Assembly (NCBI GenBank): GCA_016190545.1
Contig: JACPQI010000104.1
Span: forward strand, 1 to 7,574
From: Chloroflexota bacterium
GTDB lineage: Bacteria > Chloroflexota > Dehalococcoidia > SHYB01 > JACPQI01
Direction of reading: 5' to 3'
DNA length: 7,574 nucleotides
The number at the start of each line of letters is the position of its first letter. The stretch's first letter is position 1. Both the position numbers and the translations under genes were made by a program. The notes beneath the pieces were generated by a model that was not told the origin of the DNA, made no database searches, and saw only the letters and a program-made list of their open reading frames with translations. This document shows, piece by piece, positions 1 through 5,512 of the stretch.

Positions 1-1
1 C

Positions 2-256
2 TTCCATGTGGGGAACTGCCGCTCAGAGGACCTCTCTCTGTTCAAGAAAGACCCCTTCTCCAATCGCTTTCTCTTCCTCGGCGCTGTCATCGCTCTGGCC
101 GTGCACATCGGCGCCATGTACTTCGGCCCCACGCGGACGCTCCTCAAGCTGGAGCCCCTCACCGCAGTGACCTGGATGAGACTTATCCTCGTCGCCGTCA
201 CTGTCATCGTTGCCGTGGAACTTCACAAGCTCCTGCGCCGGCCGCGCGCGACCTAA
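2..256 (+). CDS. P-type cation-transporting ATPase, C-terminal fragment (5' end outside window)
   Basis: This is the last 84 codons of a cation-pumping P-type ATPase, reading in from the left edge and ending at TAA 254-256. The reading frame is open to the edge, so the GTG at position 8 is an internal valine and not a start. The fragment begins FHVGNCRSEDLSLF, the loop that in Ca2+/Na+ type (P2) ATPases joins two late transmembrane helices and usually reads like NVFNCRSE. Two hydrophobic segments follow, at about residues 23-41 and 59-73, then a basic tail (KLLRRPR). This matches the Cation_ATPase_C region. The phosphorylation, nucleotide-binding and ion-binding residues are all off the window, so the ion cannot be assigned. 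The family acts in the cytoplasmic membrane, using ATP to move cations. Family is fairly certain; substrate is unknown. Confidence 0.82.
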   Translation, partial: FHVGNCRSEDLSLFKKDPFSNRFLFLGAVIALAVHIGAMYFGPTRTLLKLEPLTAVTWMRLILVAVTVIVAVELHKLLRRPRAT

Positions 257-336
257 ACGCTCGTGCCGCACCTTGCCTTCGCTCCGGCGTTCCGTTACGC
301 TGAAGGGCCGCCGCACGTTGCGGGAGGAGATCTGTC
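257..336 (+). other. Intergenic gap between ATPase and flavin oxidoreductase
   Basis: This 80-nt gap shows no convincing promoter and no hairpin followed by a T run, so read-through from the ATPase gene into the oxidoreductase gene is possible. A small perfect stem (CCGCA 311-315, loop CGT, TGCGG 319-323) ends inside the first two bases of the downstream Shine-Dalgarno sequence. It is short and may be chance in GC-rich DNA. Confidence 0.4.
322..329 (+). promoter_or_regulatory. Shine-Dalgarno site of the LLM oxidoreductase
   Basis: GGGAGGAG lies 7 nt before ATG 337-339. It is a near-ideal ribosome binding site and fixes that ATG as the start. Confidence 0.8.
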
Positions 337-1428
337 ATGAAAGTCGGCATTGGTATCAAGTTCAAGAACTCGCCCAAGTACCCCAAGACCTTCCGCCAGG
401 TCTACGAAGAGAACATCGAGTACGCCCGAGCCGCCGATGCCCTCGGCTACGACTACATCGTCGTCCCCGAGCACCATTCCATCGACACCGGCAGCAATCC
501 CACGCCTTTCCTCACCTTGGCCGCCCTCGCCCGTGAGACCAAACGCATCGGCCTGGCTACTCAGCCGTTGCTCCTCGCCCTTTACAACCCCATCGAGGTG
601 GCTGAGCAGACCGCCGTCCTGGATGTGCTGTCCAACGGTCGTGCCATGCTGGGCCTTGGCGTGGGCTACAGCGAGAAAGACTTCCGCGTCTTCGGCGTCC
701 CCTTTGCTGAGCGCGGCCCCCGCATGGACGAAGCCGTGGCGGTGGTCCTGGGCGCCCTGCGCACGCGCGACTTCTCATACGAAGGCCGCTTCTATCGCGT
801 CGGCGGCGTCAGCGTCACGCCGCCGTCTATCCAGCAGCCGCACCCGCCCATCTTCCTCACCGCCGGCAGCCGCAAGGCCATCGACCGGGCCGTCCGCTTC
901 GGGCTCCCTGTCAACATGCTCTATAACGAAGCCACCAGCGATGGCCTTTACGACTACGTATGCAGCAAGGCGGTTTTATCAGGCGTGGGGGCCACAAGCG
1001 TCAGCGCCTCACTTGTCCGCAACGGTTTCATCGCCACGGACCGCGAGACCGCCCACCGCGCCGCTCACCAGTTCATCGAATACAACATCGCCCACCAGCA
1101 GACGCTCAACCGGTACATGGCCGTCCGCAAGCCTGCCGCCGCCGGCAGCAGTGCCGCCGACCTCATGGCGGGTGCCGCCCGCAGCGCCGATGGCCGCACC
1201 GTCAGCACCTTCGGCGTCGTCATCGGCTCCCCCGACGACTGGCGTTCTGCTATTCAGCACGATCTCACGATGCTCGACGGCCCGGTGCTCGTCACTGGCT
1301 ACACGTTTGGCTTGTGGCCGGAGGGCATGACCCTGAAAGAAGGCCTTGTCGCCCTGGAGCTTTTCGCCAAGGAAATCATGCCCTGGCTCAAGAGCTTGAG
1401 GCATTCCGCAGCGGGAGGTTCTCCGTGA
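337..1428 (+). CDS. LLM class flavin-dependent oxidoreductase (luciferase-like)
   Basis: A complete 363-residue protein of the bacterial-luciferase-like (LLM) superfamily, about the usual length for the family. These TIM-barrel enzymes use reduced FMN or F420 for monooxygenation or hydride transfer, mostly in the cytoplasm. Family signatures are visible in order: MKVGIGIKF (strand 1), EYARAADALGYDYIVVPEHH (28-47, with the E-H-H active-site region), the NPIEVAEQTAVLDVLSNGR stretch (84-102) followed by GLGVGY (106-111), RMDEAVAVVLGAL (129-141), a substrate-lid region near FYRVGGVSVTPPSIQQPHPP, and IFLTAGSRKAIDRAVRFG (172-189). The ATG has a strong Shine-Dalgarno site 7 nt upstream. The C-terminal 120 residues include an Ala/Gly/Ser-rich linker (about 268-288) before a conserved-looking tail. 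I cannot tell FMN from F420 dependence or name a substrate. No flavin reductase or pathway genes are next to it. It converges on the next gene with 7 nt between stops. Confidence 0.9.
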   Translation: MKVGIGIKFKNSPKYPKTFRQVYEENIEYARAADALGYDYIVVPEHHSIDTGSNPTPFLTLAALARETKRIGLATQPLLLALYNPIEVAEQTAVLDVLSNGRAMLGLGVGYSEKDFRVFGVPFAERGPRMDEAVAVVLGALRTRDFSYEGRFYRVGGVSVTPPSIQQPHPPIFLTAGSRKAIDRAVRFGLPVNMLYNEATSDGLYDYVCSKAVLSGVGATSVSASLVRNGFIATDRETAHRAAHQFIEYNIAHQQTLNRYMAVRKPAAAGSSAADLMAGAARSADGRTVSTFGVVIGSPDDWRSAIQHDLTMLDGPVLVTGYTFGLWPEGMTLKEGLVALELFAKEIMPWLKSLRHSAAGGSP

Positions 1429-1435
1429 AGGCTCG

Positions 1436-2188
1436 CTACTGTCCGACCAGCGATGCCCTGCTGAGCGCCCGCTGGGCCGCGCGCACCTTGCCTTGCGCCG
1501 CCAGCGCGATGCCCATGTTCAGCCCCACCATCGGGTGGCCCGGGTGCAGCGCCAGCGACTTGCGATAGCACCGTACCGCCAGCGCCGCGTCTCCTGCATT
1601 AAGTGCCTCGTTCCCCCGGCTTGCGTAGATTTCGGCCACCAGCGCCTGGTTGTCCCATACCACGCGGTCTTTTGCATGCATAAAGCGTGCCGTCCCGAAC
1701 CCGAACGGCACGCTGCTATCGATATCCAACCTTCGTCCGTCCAGCCTCAGTCGCGAGAACACGTGCGGCCCCTGTCTCGCTGCGTCCGGCGCATACACCG
1801 CCTCCACCCGAAGGCCCAGCCGCTGGAGCAGCGCGTTGTACAGCACCGTCAGTCCCAGGCAGTTCCCCACCGTCTTCTGCCTCCACTCTACCTGGCGCTT
1901 CACGACCGTCTGCAACTGATAGGGCCCGCCGGGCTGATACCTGACCGGTTTCGTCAGCCATAGCCATCGGAACATCGCCTCCGCTGTGTGAAGGGCGTCC
2001 CGTCCTTCCATCTCCATGTGGGCGTGCGCGTTACGCGACAGCGCCTCCAGCCGCGCGATGGCGGCCTCACGCTCGCGCCTGTCGAGGACGCCGGACGCGG
2101 CGAGGGCGGCCATAGCTAGGTCGTCCCTCACGGCGTCCAACGCCCCTTGCTCTTTCCGAGAGAATGGAGAGGAATTGCGCCTGGGCAT
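1436..2188 (-). CDS. Transglutaminase-like protein with TPR-like C-terminus
   Basis: A 250-residue protein. Residues about 60-160 look like a transglutaminase-like (papain-fold) domain of the SirB1 / bacterial transglutaminase-like type: C110 in GNCLGLTVLYNALLQRLG is the candidate nucleophile at a helix start, H142 in PHVFSRLRLDG the catalytic histidine, and D155 or D157 in RRLDIDSS the acidic partner. Residues about 184-247 form helical repeats (YASRGNEALNAGDAALAVRCYRK, then VGLNMGIALAAQGKVRAAQRA) typical of TPRs. I chose ATG 2186-2188 because AGGAG (2194-2198) sits 5 nt upstream; a longer frame from TTG 2228-2230 would add 14 hydrophobic residues but lose that site. No signal peptide with this start, so it is probably cytoplasmic. 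Such proteins may act as proteases, amidases or crosslinkers, or may be inactive scaffolds; the substrate is unknown. It is divergent from speD-speE, with about 72 nt between start codons. Confidence 0.72.
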   Translation of the reverse strand: MPRRNSSPFSRKEQGALDAVRDDLAMAALAASGVLDRREREAAIARLEALSRNAHAHMEMEGRDALHTAEAMFRWLWLTKPVRYQPGGPYQLQTVVKRQVEWRQKTVGNCLGLTVLYNALLQRLGLRVEAVYAPDAARQGPHVFSRLRLDGRRLDIDSSVPFGFGTARFMHAKDRVVWDNQALVAEIYASRGNEALNAGDAALAVRCYRKSLALHPGHPMVGLNMGIALAAQGKVRAAQRALSRASLVGQ

Positions 2189-2190
2189 AG

Positions 2191-2218
2191 TTGCTCCTAT
2201 GACAAAAACCAGTATAAT
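2191..2218 (+). promoter_or_regulatory. Candidate promoter of speD-speE
   Basis: A perfect TATAAT (2213-2218) lies in a short AT-rich stretch upstream of speD. A weak -35 (TTGCTC, 2191-2196; 3 of 6 consensus) is 16 nt before it. Transcription would begin near 2225, giving a leader of about 35 nt that carries the speD ribosome binding site. The -35 box overlaps the Shine-Dalgarno site of the divergent gene. The -10 is persuasive; the -35 is not. Confidence 0.4.
2194..2198 (-). promoter_or_regulatory. Shine-Dalgarno site of the transglutaminase-like gene
   Basis: On the minus strand AGGAG precedes ATG 2186-2188 by 5 nt. It decides the start in favour of this ATG over the upstream in-frame TTG at 2228-2230. 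Confidence 0.6.
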
Positions 2219-2247
2219 AAGAGTTTGCAATTTTTAATCTTTTGCGT

Positions 2248-2253
2248 GGAGGG
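2248..2253 (+). promoter_or_regulatory. Shine-Dalgarno site fixing the TTG start of speD
   Basis: GGAGGG lies 7 nt before TTG 2261-2263. An in-frame TGA (2258-2260) directly precedes the TTG, so no earlier start is possible. Confidence 0.7.
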
Positions 2254-2260
2254 AAGGTGA

Positions 2261-2635
2261 TTGAATGCGCTAGGCATACACCTGCTGCTTGAGCTCAGGT
2301 CCTGCGATTCTGAAAAACTGAACGATCTCCCTCTCATCCGAGAGGCGCTGCTCTCGGCAGCCCGCGAGGTCGGCGCCACCGTCCTCGGTCACACCTTCCA
2401 CAAGTTCTCGCCGCAGGGTGTGACCGGCGTCATCGCCATCGCCGAGTCCCACTTCTGCATCCACACCTGGCCCGAGTACGGCTACGCCGCCGTCGACATC
2501 TTCACCTGCGGCGAAAGCTTTCACCCCGGCCGGGCCGCCGAGATCATCGTGCAGAAGCTGGACTGCAAAGAGCCCACCATCTTGGAGATAAAGAGGGGAG
2601 TCAGGGTCGCGGTTCCCGCACTGTCCAAGCGGTAA
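2261..2635 (+). CDS. speD: S-adenosylmethionine decarboxylase proenzyme (prokaryotic class 1B)
   Basis: SpeD decarboxylates S-adenosylmethionine to give the aminopropyl donor for polyamine synthesis, and uses a self-generated pyruvoyl group. The protein is 124 residues, the usual length of the small bacterial/archaeal form, which assembles as cleaved alpha/beta chains. Autocleavage should occur between E62 and S63 in AESHFCIHTWPEYGYAAVD; S63 becomes the pyruvoyl group, H68 matches the processing histidine and C83 (FTCG) the catalytic cysteine. These numbers agree with the characterised Thermotoga maritima enzyme. HKFSPQGVTGV (47-57) is also typical. Translation starts at TTG: the N-terminus (M/L)NALGIHLLLEL matches the family from its first residues, a good Shine-Dalgarno site lies 7 nt upstream, and a stop immediately precedes it. 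It is followed by speE after 14 nt, clearly an operon. Confidence 0.96.
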   Translation: MNALGIHLLLELRSCDSEKLNDLPLIREALLSAAREVGATVLGHTFHKFSPQGVTGVIAIAESHFCIHTWPEYGYAAVDIFTCGESFHPGRAAEIIVQKLDCKEPTILEIKRGVRVAVPALSKR

Positions 2636-2649
2636 GCGCATCCGCTCGT

Positions 2650-3564
2650 ATGGACCCTTCGCTACGGACCTGGTTCTTCGACCAGCTCTCCCCGAGTCTG
2701 GCGATGGTGCATGGCCTCAAGCAGGTGCTCTATAAAGGCCAGACCGCCTTCCAGAGCGTGGAGGTGTTGGACACCACCAGCTATGGCCGCTGCCTGGTGC
2801 TGGACGGCAAGCCTCAGTCATCCGAGGTGGACGAGTTCATCTACCACGAGGCCCTGGTGCATCCCGCCCTCATCACCCACCCGGACCCCAGGCGCGTCCT
2901 CGTCGCCGGCGGCGGCGAAGGCGCCACCCTGCGCGAGGTCCTCGCCCACAACACCGTCCGCTCCGTCGAGATGGTCGACCTCGACGCCCAGGTCGTCGAC
3001 CTCTGCAAGCGCTACCTCCCAGAATGGAACCGGGGCGTTTACGAAGACAAGCGCGCAACCGTCGTCTTCGCTGACGCCAAGGCCCACCTGGAGGCCGCCA
3101 CCCAGCCCTACGACGTCATCGTCAGCGACATCACCGACCCGCTGGAGGCAGGCCCGGCCTTTCCTCTCTTCACTCGCGAGTTCTACGGCATGGTCAAGGA
3201 CCGACTCAGCCCGGACGGCCTCATCGTCGTCCAGGCTGGCTTCTCCAACATTCCTCTCATCCACGTCTTCCCCGCCATTCACAACACCCTGAAGCAGGTG
3301 TTCCCCATCGTCGCTGGCTATCACACCCTCGTCCCCTCTTTCGGCGGCACGTGGGGCTTCGTCATCGCCTCCAAAAAACACGACCCGCACGCCCTCAGCG
3401 CCAGCGAGATCGACCAGCGCATCGCCAAGCGCATCCGCGCTCCCCTCCGCTTCTACGACGGTGTCACCCACCACGGCATGCTGGCCCTGCCCAAGATGAC
3501 CCGCCAGGCCCTGGCCGCCGAGACCCGCGTCATCACCGCCGACCAGCCCATCTTCGCCTTCTAG
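2650..3564 (+). CDS. speE: Polyamine aminopropyltransferase (spermidine synthase family, Thermus/ACL5-like)
   Basis: This 304-residue cytosolic enzyme transfers the aminopropyl group of decarboxylated S-adenosylmethionine to an amine acceptor. Seen in order: N-terminal beta-strand domain (1-55), DEFIYHEALVHPAL (61-74), the Rossmann motif GGGEGATLREVL (87-98), acidic D110/D112 for the nucleoside ribose, AD (141-142), and the catalytic-loop motif DITDP (160-164, with D160 and D163). Classical putrescine-type SpeE proteins usually have GGGDGG and D(S/T)(S/T)DP; GGGEGAT, MVDLD and DITDP instead recall Thermus thermophilus SpeE, which aminopropylates agmatine, and plant ACL5 thermospermine synthase. 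The acceptor is therefore uncertain. The ATG at 2650 fits the N-terminus of the Thermus protein (WFFDQLSP versus YFFEHVTP), although no clear Shine-Dalgarno site precedes it; coupling to speD, 14 nt upstream, is likely. It ends 20 nt from a convergent gene. Confidence 0.94.
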   Translation: MDPSLRTWFFDQLSPSLAMVHGLKQVLYKGQTAFQSVEVLDTTSYGRCLVLDGKPQSSEVDEFIYHEALVHPALITHPDPRRVLVAGGGEGATLREVLAHNTVRSVEMVDLDAQVVDLCKRYLPEWNRGVYEDKRATVVFADAKAHLEAATQPYDVIVSDITDPLEAGPAFPLFTREFYGMVKDRLSPDGLIVVQAGFSNIPLIHVFPAIHNTLKQVFPIVAGYHTLVPSFGGTWGFVIASKKHDPHALSASEIDQRIAKRIRAPLRFYDGVTHHGMLALPKMTRQALAAETRVITADQPIFAF

Positions 3565-3584
3565 CCCGCGTCAACTGGCAACGG

Positions 3585-5309
3585 TCAGGAACCAACTCTG
3601 GCTGTGAGCGACCTCCAGAGGTTCTCGAATAGCCCGTACACCAAATAGAAACATGCCCAAATGATAAACGCAGCGCCTACCGCCGCCAGAACCCTCTCCC
3701 AAGCTGCGTCCGGCGAAATCAATACGCCTTCAACCGCAGAAGCGAACTTGTTCTTCTTGTCCAATACGTCCTCAATCCTGAAAAAGGCATACACCTCCTG
3801 GGCCGCCTTGGTTTTTGGGATGAACACAGCGAACAGCGTGAAGAACAAGTACCACAGGATGAGCCTGGGGAAGTACAATGGCAACACCTTGGCCTTGCGG
3901 CTGCGGGTGAGTTTTTCTTCCATCTCCTCGCTCCAACCGAACGGCGAGTCGGGCTTGTCCCAGATCTCCGCCACAATCCGACCTACCGCCTGCTCGTTGT
4001 TCAGGTAGGAAGCGTGGTCTGTCAAAAAATGGTCTTCATTGGTCACCGGGGCCTCAAGCAGGCAATCGGTATTTGAGATCAAGGCTGCCTTCTGCTCGAC
4101 CGGGCCCGGCCTTGCCGGGTCGTATCGTGTCCAGATGTTGACCCACTGCCTATCGGGCTGTCCCGGTCTTGCACATTCGATCTTGCTATGCAACGTGTTG
4201 CGCTTGTGCGGCATCGCGCTGACCATGTTCACCACCGAACCGAAAGTGAGCAGCTTAGCCACCTTGGATACCCGTTCGGCATTTGACGGTAGCGCGAGGA
4301 CCTCGTGTCCTATGGTCGCTCCGGTGGAGTGGCCCACAAGATACACAGCGTCCATGTCCCAGCTAAGTTCGTCGATCGCCCCTTCTACCTCGTCGCGGAT
4401 GGCTTGTGCCTGGACCGGTTCATAGACATAGACTTTGATGTCACCGAGGGATTGGACAATGAAACTGCTTGCCTTCGCCGTAATCCAATTTGAGACGGCG
4501 CCTGTAACCTTATTGAGCCCTGCGATGGGTTGCGCCAGCGACAAGGTGCGGACCAACAGCATCGCCGGGACCAGGGCAAGAATGCCGAGTCCGTAAAGAA
4601 CGGCAATCAGCGGACTTGCGAAGAAGTGGTAGACGAGCTCCAGGAACACCAGCCAGAATAAGCGATCCTGCCCACGTCTGACGTGGCTTTTGCTGTATCT
4701 CAACCATTGCCGCGCCAGGACCGCCGAGTCGCCTACTTGCTTCCGCGCCGCCTCAAATACCATGTCGGCTAGTTGACGGCCTTGCGTCGAACGAGTTGCA
4801 AAGATAATTAAGAAGAATCCTCCAAGAAACGAAGTCACCGCCCGCACCAATAGGTCGTCGGTGCCCGATCCGAAATAGCCACCTGATGAACCCCAAAACA
4901 AGGGCACGATCACAACAGAGAGATATACAATAGCTGTGAGAACAGTCAAGAACGCCTTACTGAACTGACGTGTAACCATGTCGACAACAAGGGCGCCCGC
5001 GTGTTTTGTAAATCTGAGCGCCGTCCATCCGAGCATCGGCTCCAACTTCGGCTCCTCGAACGACTTCGCCCACCACGCTTCAACGAACACCCACTCCTGG
5101 TCAGCGTAACGCACTGTGATCCGTGAGCGTTCCTTTGTCGATTCGTCCTTCAATCCCCGTTCTATCGTTACTTTCGAGGCATCGCCCCACAGGGAAAGGT
5201 AGCTCGTGATGGCGTTGGTGGCCCGGAGCAGCATGTCGTTCTTGCTCTGCCTGCCCATGCCGTGAATAAGCACCACACCCTTTTTTGTGGCCGGAACATC
5301 GTCTGACAT
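3585..5309 (-). CDS. Membrane-embedded alpha/beta hydrolase-like protein, function unknown
   Basis: A 574-residue protein. Residues 11-20 (GVVLIHGMGR) form a hydrolase first strand with an HGMG oxyanion-type loop; AVYLVGHSTGATIGHEVL (321-338) is a nucleophile elbow with S328 in GHSTG. D397 (WTRYDPARPG) and H431 (LTDHASYLNN), or possibly H427, are the best acid and base candidates. Between oxyanion loop and elbow lies a long insert with hydrophobic helices at about 118-139, 157-171 and 217-253 (long enough for two), and after the catalytic histidine two more at about 482-497 and 540-561. An even number of crossings before the elbow would keep all catalytic parts on one side, presumably the cytoplasm. 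No signal peptide is seen. The start ATG 5307-5309 has AGGAGG 3 nt upstream, a short spacing. Base composition is lower in GC than all neighbours. It could be a lipase, esterase or thioesterase; I do not recognise a named family. Confidence 0.75.
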   Translation of the reverse strand: MSDDVPATKKGVVLIHGMGRQSKNDMLLRATNAITSYLSLWGDASKVTIERGLKDESTKERSRITVRYADQEWVFVEAWWAKSFEEPKLEPMLGWTALRFTKHAGALVVDMVTRQFSKAFLTVLTAIVYLSVVIVPLFWGSSGGYFGSGTDDLLVRAVTSFLGGFFLIIFATRSTQGRQLADMVFEAARKQVGDSAVLARQWLRYSKSHVRRGQDRLFWLVFLELVYHFFASPLIAVLYGLGILALVPAMLLVRTLSLAQPIAGLNKVTGAVSNWITAKASSFIVQSLGDIKVYVYEPVQAQAIRDEVEGAIDELSWDMDAVYLVGHSTGATIGHEVLALPSNAERVSKVAKLLTFGSVVNMVSAMPHKRNTLHSKIECARPGQPDRQWVNIWTRYDPARPGPVEQKAALISNTDCLLEAPVTNEDHFLTDHASYLNNEQAVGRIVAEIWDKPDSPFGWSEEMEEKLTRSRKAKVLPLYFPRLILWYLFFTLFAVFIPKTKAAQEVYAFFRIEDVLDKKNKFASAVEGVLISPDAAWERVLAAVGAAFIIWACFYLVYGLFENLWRSLTARVGS

Positions 5310-5312
5310 AGG

Positions 5313-5318
5313 CCTCCT
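5313..5318 (-). promoter_or_regulatory. Shine-Dalgarno site of the membrane hydrolase
   Basis: On the minus strand AGGAGG ends only 3 nt before ATG 5307-5309. The match is perfect but the spacing is tighter than usual. No other in-frame start close by is better. Confidence 0.55.
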
Positions 5319-5357
5319 CTTGTCGGGCGCATGCGATTAAATCGAAAATCAGCGCGT

Positions 5358-5386
5358 ATTATATCAGGGAAGGACGTGTCCGTCAT
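5358..5386 (-). promoter_or_regulatory. Candidate promoter of the membrane hydrolase gene
   Basis: On the minus strand a perfect TATAAT (5358-5363) is preceded, with a 17-nt spacer, by ATGACG (5381-5386; 4 of 6 match to TTGACA). Transcription would start near 5351, about 40 nt before the ATG at 5309, with AGGAGG in between. It suggests the hydrolase is transcribed on its own and not only by read-through from the helicase gene. Confidence 0.5.
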
Positions 5387-5512
5387 TCATGGGGGCAGTA
5401 GTGCACGCCCAGTTTTACGCAGCCTGGGGGACAAAAATAGCAAACAATGTCGCGGAGCATCCCGTTTCAACCTTCCCTCATCCCAAGGTCACACGCGCAC
5501 GAAAAGGCGTGG
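5387..5512. other. Intergenic stretch between helicase and hydrolase
   Basis: Together with the promoter region this makes a 203-nt gap between two minus-strand genes. Just past the helicase stop, on the minus strand, CACGC and GCGTG can pair across a 10-nt loop, but no T run follows, so it is not a convincing intrinsic terminator. No tRNA, small gene or repeat was recognised. The stretch is richer in A+T than the helicase gene. Confidence 0.4.

Noticed and set aside
350..1330. 326-codon + strand frame inside the oxidoreductase gene
   Set aside because: Its Ser/Pro/Arg/Ala-rich translation is typical of an out-of-frame shadow; the overlapping frame has clear family motifs.
1424..1570. GTG at 1424 overlapping the oxidoreductase stop (GTGA) with GGGAGG upstream, opening a 48-codon + strand frame
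   Set aside because: It looks like a coupled start, but the frame lies opposite the well-supported transglutaminase-like gene and resembles no family I know; probably chance.
2189..2230. N-terminal extension of the transglutaminase-like protein from TTG 2228-2230, giving 14 extra mostly hydrophobic residues
   Set aside because: The downstream ATG has AGGAG 5 nt before it, and this stretch is the AT-rich promoter region; the extension is too short for a proper signal peptide.
2818..3474. 218-codon minus-strand frame opposite speE
   Set aside because: Val/Asp/Gly-rich antisense shadow of a GC-rich gene with no motif of its own.
4098..4122. GC-rich inverted repeat (CGACCGGG ... CCGGGTCG)
   Set aside because: The arms do not pair perfectly and it lies inside the hydrolase coding sequence near D397; no T run follows.
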